Assembly (NCBI RefSeq): GCF_002906155.1
Contig: NZ_MUJK01000003.1
Coordinates: 248,001 to 312,000, forward strand
DNA: 64,000 bases
Source: Pseudomonas laurylsulfativorans
GTDB lineage: Bacteria; Pseudomonadota; Gammaproteobacteria; Pseudomonadales; Pseudomonadaceae
Reading direction: 5' to 3'
The position numbers and the translations under genes were made by a program. Under the pieces are notes generated by a model. The model worked only from the letters and a program-made list of their open reading frames with translations, was not told the origin of the DNA and did not search any database. Positions 32,963-41,009 of this stretch are shown here, piece after piece; within the stretch, counting starts at the first letter, position 1, and each line of letters starts with the position of its first letter.

Positions 32963-34306
32963 TTACAGGTTTTGCAGCGTATCGAGCAGCACCTTCACCT
33001 TGGTGATCGACTCCTGATACTCGGCCTGCCATTCGGAATCCGCGACAATCCCGCCGCCGCCCCAGCAACAGACCTGGCCATCCTTGACCAGTAAGCTGCG
33101 AATCGCGATCGAGCTGTCCATCTCGCCGCGCACGTCCAGGTACAGCAAAGAACCGCAATACAGCCCGCGTCGGGTCGGCTCCAGTTCGTCGATGATCTGC
33201 ATCGCCCGAATCTTTGGCGCGCCGGTAATCGAGCCGCCGGGGAAACTGCCGGCAATCAGGTCCAGGGCATCGCGGTCATCCGCCAGTTCGCCGGTGACGC
33301 TGCTCACCAGGTGATGCACGTTTGGATAGCTTTCCAGGCTGAACAATTCCGGCACCCGAACTGAACCTGTGCGGCAGGTCCGGCCGAGGTCATTGCGCAG
33401 CAGATCGACGATCATCAGGTTTTCCGCGCGGTCCTTGGGGCTGGCCAGCAGTTCGGCGGCGTTCGCGGCGTCTTGCTCAGGCGTCAGTCCACGAGGTCGA
33501 GTGCCCTTGATCGGGCGGGTTTCCACATGGCCCTGGCTGACTTTGACGAAGCGTTCCGGCGACAGGCTGAGGACAGCGTTGCCGTCAGGCAAGCTCTGGA
33601 AGCCGGAAAAAGGCGTCGGGCACGCTGCGCGCAATGCGCAGTAAGCGGCCCACGAATCACCCTGGCAGGCCGCGCGAAACCGTTGGGCGAAGTTGACCTG
33701 ATAGCAGTCACCGGCCTGAATGTACTGCTGGATGCGCTCGATGGCCTGCTGATACTCGCCTGCGCTCAAATCGGCAGTCATCGGGGTGAGCAGTTTGAAG
33801 GGCGCGACCGCTTCAAGTGTCGGTTGGCTGAACAGGTCGATCAGGCGCTGACGTTCGCTGGCAGGCAGTGTCGGATGGAACACCAACTGGCTGGTCAGCG
33901 AAAGGTGGTCGCTGATCAATGCCCAGCCGTACAGGCCGAAACGCGCGTCAGGCAGTTGCAGGTCATCTCGGGCCTGGCTCGGTAGGCGCTCCAGATGTCG
34001 GCCGAAATCGTAACTCAGGTAGCCGATCAGCCCGCCGGCAAACGGCAACTCATAAGGTGCTGGCAGAGAGGCTTCGCCCAGGCGTGTCAGGTTATCGCGC
34101 AGGCGTTGCAGGAAATCATCGCCGCTTTCGTCGGGCGATACCGTCAGTTGTTCCAGCGGCCAGGCGCTGAGCAGGTCATAGCGGCCCCGGTCGGCACTAG
34201 GGCGACCGCTGTCGAGCAGCACGGCACCGGGGGCGTGGCGAATCGCCGCGAAGTATTGGGCGGGGTTGGCGCGATAGGGCAGCGGGTGTACGGAACAGGT
34301 CAACAT
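32963..34306 (-). CDS. pabB: aminodeoxychorismate synthase component I
   Basis: 447 residues of the chorismate-binding family. C-terminal blocks PTPFSGFQSLPDG, SPERFVKVSQGHVETRPIKGTRPRG, PGGSITGAPKIRAMQIIDELE and GGGGIVADSEWQAEYQE match PabB/TrpE catalysis. The PIKGT motif with lysine marks PabB rather than TrpE. It aminates chorismate toward 4-aminobenzoate for folate. REPINs on both sides suggest a monocistronic unit. Confidence 0.93.
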   Translation of the reverse strand: MLTCSVHPLPYRANPAQYFAAIRHAPGAVLLDSGRPSADRGRYDLLSAWPLEQLTVSPDESGDDFLQRLRDNLTRLGEASLPAPYELPFAGGLIGYLSYDFGRHLERLPSQARDDLQLPDARFGLYGWALISDHLSLTSQLVFHPTLPASERQRLIDLFSQPTLEAVAPFKLLTPMTADLSAGEYQQAIERIQQYIQAGDCYQVNFAQRFRAACQGDSWAAYCALRAACPTPFSGFQSLPDGNAVLSLSPERFVKVSQGHVETRPIKGTRPRGLTPEQDAANAAELLASPKDRAENLMIVDLLRNDLGRTCRTGSVRVPELFSLESYPNVHHLVSSVTGELADDRDALDLIAGSFPGGSITGAPKIRAMQIIDELEPTRRGLYCGSLLYLDVRGEMDSSIAIRSLLVKDGQVCCWGGGGIVADSEWQAEYQESITKVKVLLDTLQNL

Positions 34307-34415
34307 GGGCGGGGGAGATCAGCCATCGAGGCGGGGTGGCGATTGTAGTCCTCTGTAGGATTTGGTCCTAGAGGGATGTCGGAAAGAGCTAAGTTTGCAG
34401 CGGCTGTATGAAACC

Positions 34416-34551
34416 TGTGGCGAGGGGGGTTGCCCCTGTTCGGCTGCGCAGCAGTCGTGAAATCGGCTGGCACGGTCTGCCTGATACTCTTGAGTCGGAT
34501 GGTTTTTGGGGTTGCTTCGCAACCCAACGGGGGCAAGCCCCCTCGCCACAA
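34416..34551. repeat. REPIN, GTGGCGAGGGGG type
   Basis: Arms CTGTGGCGAGGGGGGTTGCC and GGCAAGCCCCCTCGCCACA with inner GCTGCGCAGC and GTTGCTTCGCAAC dyads. Close relative of 32821-32952; the two flank pabB. Confidence 0.9.
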
Positions 34552-34555
34552 GGGA

Positions 34556-35542
34556 TCAACCCTCAACCGCAGGAATATGCCCAAACATCTCCTGTACAAA
34601 CGCTATGCGTTCCTCGACGGTTTCGGTCACGCCGCGAGCCTTCAGTTCTTCCAGGCGAGCCTCGACGGCATGGGTTCGCAGCGTCAGCCCGCAATCGTTG
34701 GCAATCTGAATGTTCAAGCCCGGACGGGCGTTGAGCTCCAGAATCAGCGGGCCTTTTTCCTGGTCCAGGACCATGTCGACACCGATATAGCCCAACCCGC
34801 ACAACTCATAACAGCCCGCGGCGAGTTTCATGAAACCGTCCCAGTAGGGCAGTTGCACGCCATCCACCGCGTTGGTGGTGTCCGGGTGTTTGTTGATGAT
34901 GTTGTTCAGCCAGGTGCCGCGCAGGGTCAGGCCGGTGGCCAGGTCCACACCGACACCGATGGCGCCCTGGTGCAGGTTGGCCTTGCCGTTGGACTGGCGC
35001 GTCGGCAGGCGCAACATGGCCATGACCGGGTAGCCCATCAACACAATGATGCGAATATCCGGCACGCCTTCGTAACTGATGCTCTTGAAAATCTGGTCCG
35101 GAATCACGCGGTACTCAATCAGCGCCCGATCGCGGTGACCGCCCAGGGAGTACAGGCCGGTCAGGATGCTGGAAACCTGGTGTTCGATTTCTTCGTGGCT
35201 GATGATCTTGCCGGACACCGTGCGGTACCGTCCCTCGAAGCGGTCGGCAATCACCAGGATGCCGTCGCCACCGGCGCCCTGGGCCGGTTTGATCACGAAA
35301 TCGTTGCGTCCACCGATGATCGCCTCGAGATTGTCGATTTCCTTCTCGGTGGAAATCACGCCATACAGCTCGGGCACATGGATGCCGGCGGCGATGGCGC
35401 GCTCCTTGGTGATGATCTTGTCATCGACGATCGGGTACAGGCTGCGTTTGTTGTACTTGAGCACGTAGTCTGCGTTGCGCCGATTGATCCCCATGATGCC
35501 CCGGGCTTCCAGGGCCTTCCAGGTCTTCCACAAGCCGAACAT
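34556..35542 (-). CDS. alpha-L-glutamate ligase-like ATP-grasp protein
   Basis: 328 residues, RimK-like ATP-grasp (family of predicted alpha-L-glutamate ligases). Visible features are the N-terminal GINRRNADYVLKYNKRSLYPIVDDK block, the ATP-binding FVIKPAQGAGGDGI loop, and the metal-binding end GYIGVDMVLDQEKGPLILELNARPGLNIQIAN. It probably attaches amino acids to a peptide or protein. Its start overlaps by one base the stop of the upstream membrane-protein gene, so all three genes from 37619 to 34556 form one operon. Confidence 0.9.
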   Translation of the reverse strand: MFGLWKTWKALEARGIMGINRRNADYVLKYNKRSLYPIVDDKIITKERAIAAGIHVPELYGVISTEKEIDNLEAIIGGRNDFVIKPAQGAGGDGILVIADRFEGRYRTVSGKIISHEEIEHQVSSILTGLYSLGGHRDRALIEYRVIPDQIFKSISYEGVPDIRIIVLMGYPVMAMLRLPTRQSNGKANLHQGAIGVGVDLATGLTLRGTWLNNIINKHPDTTNAVDGVQLPYWDGFMKLAAGCYELCGLGYIGVDMVLDQEKGPLILELNARPGLNIQIANDCGLTLRTHAVEARLEELKARGVTETVEERIAFVQEMFGHIPAVEG

Positions 35543-37077
35543 CAGGCGTCAGCCTTCTTCAGGAAAGCCTTGAAACGCACCAGTTCGGTCAGGCGATACC
35601 CGCGATAACGACCCATGGCCAGCATGAAGCCCACCAGGATCAGCAGGATTGCCGGGAAAGTGAACACGAAGTACACCAGTTCCGGAACGGTCATGATCAG
35701 GTGCGCCAGGGACGCGGCGAACAGCGTGCCGATGGCCACTTTCATGGCATGGCCGCCGCCACGTTCTTCCCAGGTGATCGACAGGCGTTCGATAGTCATG
35801 GTCAGGATCACCATCGGGAACAGCGCCACCGACAAGCCGCGCTCCAGGCCGAGTTTGTGGCTGAACAGGCTGATCGCCGCAATCAGCACCACCACGAACG
35901 TCAGTACCACCGACAGCCTCGGCAGCATTTGCAGCTTCAGGTGTTCGAGGTAGGAGCGTAGCGACAGCCCCAGCGCCGTGATGATGGTAAACAGCACGAT
36001 GCCGAAGCCGAGCTGGGTTTCGCGGAAGGCCAGGGCGATCAGCACCGGAGTGAAGGTACCCAGTGTCTGGATGCCGACCAGGTTGCGCAGGATCAGGATC
36101 ACCAGAACGCCGATCGGGATCATCACCATGATCATGAAGGTCTGCTGGGTTTGCAGCGGCAGACCGTACAACGAGTACTCGAGGAAGTTGGCATCGGTGT
36201 TTTCGTCGGTCAGCTTGGCCAGGCGAATGGCGTTCATTTCGCTGTTGTTCAGGCTGAAGGTCACGTTGGCTTTCTTGCCGCCATCGACGGTGATCAGGTT
36301 TTCGTCGCCGGTCCACCACAGCAGGCGGTCGGTCGGCAGGCCTTGTTCGCCGGTTTCAGGGTTGAAGTACAGCCAGTCGGTGCCGTTGAAGCTGCGCAAC
36401 CAGAGTTCCGGTGTTTGTGGCTGGTCGGCCACCAGGCGGATGGTGTGGACCTTCTCGATCGGCACGTGGGCGATGGACAGCAGCAGCTCTACGATTTTCG
36501 CCTTGTGCGCGGTGGACGGATCACCGGCCAGCAACAGTTTCACGTTGTCGTCGTTGACGTTGCTGACGCGCTTGATCGCTTCGCCGACGAAGGTTTCGAC
36601 GTCGGCCGAGTGCTGGCGAATAGGGGCGAGCAGCGCTTCGGCGGCGATTTTTTCCGGGCCCTCGATGGCGACGCTGTCACGGAAGGTCGGGCCTTTGATC
36701 TTGGCTTTCTCACCGGAGTAACGCTTGGTCAGTACCAGGCGGTAATACAGCGTCTGATTGCCTTTGGCCCGGCGTGCCGACCAGGTGACCTTGCGGTTGC
36801 CGTCGACCCGGTTCACGGCCACGCCGTAGTTATTGGAGATGAAGCTTTCGTTGAGGCTGACGAAGTCGCGGCTCAGCGGCGGCACGAACATCTGGATCTT
36901 GACCGGGTCCTTGGCGCTGGCGACGAACTCGACCTTGGCGTCGATGTTCCACAGGTCGTCAGTGGCGTCTTCGGTCACCGGGATGCCCAGCACGAAGATC
37001 TGATAGGCCGTAACTGAAATGCCCAGCACCACCAGGATGGCGATCAGCAGTTTCAGATGAAGGGTAAGAGAGCGCAT
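35542..37077 (-). CDS. inactive transglutaminase fused to membrane helices (UUP1/7TM family)
   Basis: 511 residues: an N-terminal anchor helix (LLIAILVVLGISVTAYQIFVLGI), a periplasmic domain with a degenerate transglutaminase fold (residues about 150-300, no Cys-His-Asp triad visible), then about seven membrane helices from 325 on. Family known as gonadoliberin III-related or inactive transglutaminase fused to 7TM. It may anchor the partner ligase to the membrane or sense a periplasmic ligand. Five nt separate it from the protease gene upstream. Confidence 0.88.
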   Translation of the reverse strand: MRSLTLHLKLLIAILVVLGISVTAYQIFVLGIPVTEDATDDLWNIDAKVEFVASAKDPVKIQMFVPPLSRDFVSLNESFISNNYGVAVNRVDGNRKVTWSARRAKGNQTLYYRLVLTKRYSGEKAKIKGPTFRDSVAIEGPEKIAAEALLAPIRQHSADVETFVGEAIKRVSNVNDDNVKLLLAGDPSTAHKAKIVELLLSIAHVPIEKVHTIRLVADQPQTPELWLRSFNGTDWLYFNPETGEQGLPTDRLLWWTGDENLITVDGGKKANVTFSLNNSEMNAIRLAKLTDENTDANFLEYSLYGLPLQTQQTFMIMVMIPIGVLVILILRNLVGIQTLGTFTPVLIALAFRETQLGFGIVLFTIITALGLSLRSYLEHLKLQMLPRLSVVLTFVVVLIAAISLFSHKLGLERGLSVALFPMVILTMTIERLSITWEERGGGHAMKVAIGTLFAASLAHLIMTVPELVYFVFTFPAILLILVGFMLAMGRYRGYRLTELVRFKAFLKKADA

Positions 37078-37082
37078 TTGAA

Positions 37083-37619
37083 TTACTCGGCGGTATGAGC
37101 GTCGGTGGTGCAGGCGGGTTTGCCGGCAGCATATTTAAGGCTGGGGTCGACCAGTGCATCGAAGCGTTTGAGCGCTTCGGAGCCAATCAGTAGCGGGTAT
37201 TGGAATGCGCTGCGATCGGTCAGGTTCACTTCGATGCTGCGCAGGGCCGAGCCCATGCAGATGTCCAGTTCGATCACCGGGCGGGCGGTGTACTTCTTGC
37301 CTTCTTCCGGGTCGTAGTCGCCGGCCCGGCGCTTGATCTTGCTGACACGGGCCAGCGGGCGTTCGATCGGGTGCGAGTGGGCGGCGTCGATGGCCAGGTA
37401 AAAGCGCACCCACGACTCGCCGTTGCGTTTGAAGCGTTTGATATCCCGTGCACTCAGGGAAGCGGTTTTCGCCCCGGTGTCGAGCTTGGCCGCCACTTCC
37501 AGATCGATGCCATTGAGCGATGCGTACTCATTCAGGCCATACACGGTCTTTTCCCCGGCCATTGCGAAGCCGGGCAAACATAAGAAATAAAGAATGGTAG
37601 GGAAGGGCTTGAGTCTCAT
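37083..37619 (-). CDS. RimB-like retropepsin-type protease (putative ATP-dependent zinc protease family)
   Basis: 178 residues with an N-terminal signal peptide (PTILYFLCLPGFAMAG). The aspartic-protease-like AAKLDTGAKTASLSA motif and the LIGSEALKRF end match the RimB/DUF785 family. In other systems the family trims glutamate tails made by RimK-type ligases; here both a protease and a ligase-like gene are in one operon. The export signal puts it in the periplasm, so its substrate must reach that compartment. Confidence 0.87.
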   Translation of the reverse strand: MRLKPFPTILYFLCLPGFAMAGEKTVYGLNEYASLNGIDLEVAAKLDTGAKTASLSARDIKRFKRNGESWVRFYLAIDAAHSHPIERPLARVSKIKRRAGDYDPEEGKKYTARPVIELDICMGSALRSIEVNLTDRSAFQYPLLIGSEALKRFDALVDPSLKYAAGKPACTTDAHTAE

Positions 37620-37831
37620 AAATCCTGGTGCGCAGCGGTCCGACTTGATTCAAGGCCCTGGCATCGCTGCGCAAGCTCCCTCGTATGCCTATCAGGGTTT
37701 TATGACAGACAGTGCAGATGTGACAAACAAATGCGGGCGGCATTCTAGCACGGTGGTTTGATGGCGCCAGCGCTGGCCGGTGGCTATAAATAGACGGGTT
37801 GCTTCGTTATGGTGCAACCAGTTATCAGAAG

Positions 37832-37916
37832 ATTGTCGACAATATCTATTTATCCTTTGACTGCAACACCTGTATTCGTTAGTTTTTACGGCACTAGCTT
37901 ACAAGGTGTCGACAAT
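37832..37916 (+). promoter_or_regulatory. twin GntR operators at the prp regulator gene
   Basis: ATTGTCGACAAT (37832-37843, perfect) and GTGTCGACAAT (37906-37916, one mismatch) lie 73 bp apart centre to centre. The second touches the start codon of the GntR gene. They are likely its own binding sites, giving autoregulation of the prp operon by looping or roadblock. Confidence 0.65.
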
Positions 37917-38636
37917 ATGCTGGATCAACTCGATCCCCCGGTTTCTACGCAAGACGATACGGAGACGCTTTCCGAGAACGTCTTCCGCCGCATTCAGGCG
38001 GCTATCGTCAAAGGCGATATCGCCCCGGGCAGCAAAATCTCCGAACCGGAACTGGCGCGCACCTATGGCATCAGCCGAGGCCCGTTGCGCGAAGCCATCC
38101 ACCGTCTGGAAGGCCAGCGCCTGCTGGTTCGCGTGCCGCATGTCGGCGCACGGGTGGTGTCGCTCAATCACGCCGAATTGATCGAGCTATACGAAATCCG
38201 CGAATCTCTCGAAGGGATGGCCTGTCGCCTGGCCGCCGAGCGCATGAGCCTCGAAGAAATCGACGAGCTGCGTCGGGTCCTGGAAACCCACGAGCGCGAT
38301 GAGGCGTTTCAGGCCGGTCGGGGCTACTACCAGCAGGAAGGCGATTTCGACTTCCACTACCGAATCATCCAGGGCAGTGGCAACCGCACGCTGACCCAAA
38401 TGCTCTGTGGCGAGCTGTATCAACTGGTGCGCATGTACCGCATCCAGTTTTCCACCACGCCCAATCGCCCGCACCAGGCGTTTGCCGAGCACCACCGAAT
38501 TCTCGATGCCATCGCCGACCGTGACGGTGAACTGGCCGAGTTGTTGATGCGTCGTCACATCGGCGCCTCCAAACGCAACATCGCCCGTCATTACCAGGAC
38601 GGCGCTAACCCGACAGCCAAACGAGGTGAGTCATGA
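37917..38636 (+). CDS. GntR (FCD) family regulator of the 2-methylcitrate operon
   Basis: 239 residues. The winged helix-turn-helix is at residues 22-90 ([43 protein letters not shown] in parts), followed by an all-helical FCD effector domain with the metal-binding histidines around [10 protein letters not shown] and EHHRILDAI. It directly precedes and overlaps prpB (ATGA), the standard arrangement in Pseudomonas. It probably responds to 2-methylcitrate or a related intermediate. ATG 37917 follows AAGGTG. Confidence 0.9.
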   Translation: MLDQLDPPVSTQDDTETLSENVFRRIQAAIVKGDIAPGSKISEPELARTYGISRGPLREAIHRLEGQRLLVRVPHVGARVVSLNHAELIELYEIRESLEGMACRLAAERMSLEEIDELRRVLETHERDEAFQAGRGYYQQEGDFDFHYRIIQGSGNRTLTQMLCGELYQLVRMYRIQFSTTPNRPHQAFAEHHRILDAIADRDGELAELLMRRHIGASKRNIARHYQDGANPTAKRGES

Positions 38637-39526
38637 GTTTGAACAAGAGCACTCCAGGCCAGCGTTTCCGCGATGCGGTCGCCAGCGAGCATCCATTGCA
38701 AGTGGTCGGCGCGATCAACGCCAATCATGCGCTGCTGGCCAAGCGCGCCGGTTTCAAGGCGATCTACCTGTCGGGTGGTGGGGTGGCTGCCGGCTCCCTG
38801 GGCGTGCCTGACCTGGGCATCACCGGTCTGGATGACGTGCTGACTGACGTGCGCCGTATCACCGACGTTTGCGACCTGCCGCTGCTGGTGGACGTGGACA
38901 CCGGTTTCGGTTCTTCGGCGTTCAACGTCGCTCGCACCGTCAAGTCGATGATCAAGTTCGGTGCGGCGGCGATTCACATCGAAGACCAGGTCGGCGCCAA
39001 GCGTTGCGGTCACCGCCCTAACAAGGAAATCGTGACCCAGCAGGAAATGGTCGACCGCATCAAGGCCGCCGTCGATGCGCGTACCGATGACAGCTTCGTG
39101 ATCATGGCCCGTACCGACGCCCTGGCGGTGGAAGGCCTGGAGTCTGCCCTGGATCGCGCCGCCGCGTGCATCGAGGCCGGCGCCGACATGGTGTTCCCGG
39201 AAGCCATCACTGAACTTGAAATGTACAAACTGTTCGCCAGCCGCGTGAAAGCGCCGATCCTGGCCAACATCACCGAATTCGGCGCGACCCCGCTGTACAC
39301 CACCGAGCAGCTTGCTGGAGCGGATGTATCCCTGGTGCTGTACCCGCTGTCGGCGTTCCGCGCCATGAACAAGGCCGCGGAAAACGTCTACACCGCAATC
39401 CGTCGCGATGGCACGCAACAGAACGTCATCGACACCATGCAAACTCGCATGGAGCTTTACGATCGCATCGACTACCACACCTTCGAGCAGAAGCTCGATG
39501 CGTTGTTTGCCCAAAAGAAAGGCTGA
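38633..39526 (+). CDS. prpB: methylisocitrate lyase
   Basis: 297 residues of the isocitrate-lyase/PEP-mutase family with the signature K123-R-C125-G-H127 and the Mg-binding [18 protein letters not shown] segment. It splits 2-methylisocitrate to pyruvate and succinate in propionate degradation. It starts within the stop of the GntR gene, so translation is coupled. Confidence 0.95.
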   Translation: MSLNKSTPGQRFRDAVASEHPLQVVGAINANHALLAKRAGFKAIYLSGGGVAAGSLGVPDLGITGLDDVLTDVRRITDVCDLPLLVDVDTGFGSSAFNVARTVKSMIKFGAAAIHIEDQVGAKRCGHRPNKEIVTQQEMVDRIKAAVDARTDDSFVIMARTDALAVEGLESALDRAAACIEAGADMVFPEAITELEMYKLFASRVKAPILANITEFGATPLYTTEQLAGADVSLVLYPLSAFRAMNKAAENVYTAIRRDGTQQNVIDTMQTRMELYDRIDYHTFEQKLDALFAQKKG

Positions 39527-39539
39527 ACCTAACCCTGTA

Positions 39540-39644
39540 CCTGTAGGAGCGAGCTTGCTCGCGATGGACGTCAACGATAACGCGGGAAACCTGTTATCCC
39601 GCGGTGTAGCGTCCACCATCGCGAGCAAGCTCGCTCCTACAGGA
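39540..39644. repeat. REPIN, GTAGGAGCGAGC type, inside prp operon
   Basis: Arms CTGTAGGAGCGAGCTTGCTC and GAGCAAGCTCGCTCCTACAG flank ATGGACGTCAACGATAACGCGGG. It lies between prpB and prpC and would fold in the mRNA. Confidence 0.9.
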
Positions 39645-39685
39645 GGAGGTTTCCCTAATAAATTCAAGAATGCTGGAGACAAAAA

Positions 39686-40813
39686 ATGGCCGAAGCAAAA
39701 GTACTCAGTGGCGCCGGGCTCCGTGGCCAGGTAGCCGGGCAAACCGCACTGTCCACCGTGGGCCAGTCGGGTGCCGGTCTGACCTATCGTGGTTATGACG
39801 TTCGTGAACTGGCGGCTGACGCACAGTTCGAAGAAGTCGCCTATCTGCTGCTGTACGGCGAACTGCCGAGCAAGGCGCAACTGAGCGCCTATATCACCAA
39901 GCTGAGCAAGCTGCGTGACCTGCCGCAAGCGCTGAAAGAAGTACTGGAACGCATCCCCGCCGACGCCCACCCGATGGACGTGATGCGCACTGGCTGCTCG
40001 TTCCTGGGCAACCTGGAGCCTGAAAACAACTTCTCCGAGCAGCACGACAAGACCGACCGTCTGCTGGCCGCATTCCCGGCGATCATGACCTACTGGTATC
40101 GCTTCAGCCACGAAGGCAAGCGCATCGAGTGCGTGAGCGACGAGCAGTCCATCGGTGGCCACTTCCTGCACCTGCTGCACGGCAAGAAGCCGAGCGAGCT
40201 GCACGTCAAGGTGATGAACGTTTCGCTGATCCTCTACGCGGAGCACGAGTTCAACGCCTCGACCTTTACCGCCCGTGTTTGCGCCTCGACCCTGTCCGAC
40301 CTGTACTCGTGCATCACTGCGGCCATCGGCTCGCTGCGCGGCCCGCTGCACGGCGGCGCCAACGAAGCGGCGATGGAAATGATCGAGCGTTTCTCGTCGC
40401 CGGAAGACGCGATCAAGGGCACCCTCGGCATGCTCGAGCGCAAGGACAAGATCATGGGCTTCGGCCACGCGATCTATAAGGACAACGATCCGCGCAACGA
40501 GGTGATCAAGGGCTGGTCGAAAAAGCTCGCTGACGAAGTGGGTGACAAGGTGTTGTTCCCGGTGTCCGAAGCCATCGACAAGACCATGTGGGAGCAGAAG
40601 AAACTGTTCCCGAACGCCGACTTCTACCATGCCTCTGCGTACCACTTCATGGGCATTCCGACCAAGTTGTTCACACCGATTTTCGTCTGCTCGCGCCTGA
40701 CCGGCTGGGCTGCACACGTGTACGAACAACGCGCCAACAACCGCATCATCCGTCCAAGCGCCGAATACACCGGCGTTGAACAGCGCAAGTTCGTACCAAT
40801 CGAACAACGCTGA
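39686..40813 (+). CDS. prpC: 2-methylcitrate synthase
   Basis: 375 residues, citrate-synthase family. Recognisable segments are GYDVRELAADAQFEEVAYLLLYGELP, the catalytic HEFNASTFTARV histidine region, GPLHGGANEAAMEMI and GFGHAIYKDNDPR. The short length and position next to prpB mark PrpC (condensing propionyl-CoA and oxaloacetate) rather than GltA. The upstream REPIN and 40 nt contain the AGACAAAAA leader to the ATG. Confidence 0.95.
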   Translation: MAEAKVLSGAGLRGQVAGQTALSTVGQSGAGLTYRGYDVRELAADAQFEEVAYLLLYGELPSKAQLSAYITKLSKLRDLPQALKEVLERIPADAHPMDVMRTGCSFLGNLEPENNFSEQHDKTDRLLAAFPAIMTYWYRFSHEGKRIECVSDEQSIGGHFLHLLHGKKPSELHVKVMNVSLILYAEHEFNASTFTARVCASTLSDLYSCITAAIGSLRGPLHGGANEAAMEMIERFSSPEDAIKGTLGMLERKDKIMGFGHAIYKDNDPRNEVIKGWSKKLADEVGDKVLFPVSEAIDKTMWEQKKLFPNADFYHASAYHFMGIPTKLFTPIFVCSRLTGWAAHVYEQRANNRIIRPSAEYTGVEQRKFVPIEQR

Positions 40814-40855
40814 ATGGTGGAGGCTGGCACCGGGATCTGAGATCAACGCAGATCC

Positions 40856-40941
40856 CTGTAGGAGCGAGCTTGCTCGCGATGGAATGTCATTCACATTGGT
40901 GTCGGCTGACACACCATCGCGAGCAGGCTCGCTCCTACAGT
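40856..40941. repeat. REPIN inside prp operon (spacer type B)
   Basis: Arms CTGTAGGAGCGAGCTTGCTC and GAGCAGGCTCGCTCCTACAG flank ATGGAATGTCATTCACATTG, a spacer nearly identical to that at 44875-44960. Confidence 0.9.
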
Positions 40942-41009
40942 GGACTGTGTTCACTTCAAGTCCGGTGCCAGGCCCCGCCTTTTGTAACTACCGTGACCGA
41001 GTCCTGACG

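Noticed and set aside
38591..40954. 787-codon minus-strand frame
   Set aside because: Antisense to prpB and prpC; no recognisable domain, composition typical of shadow frames.
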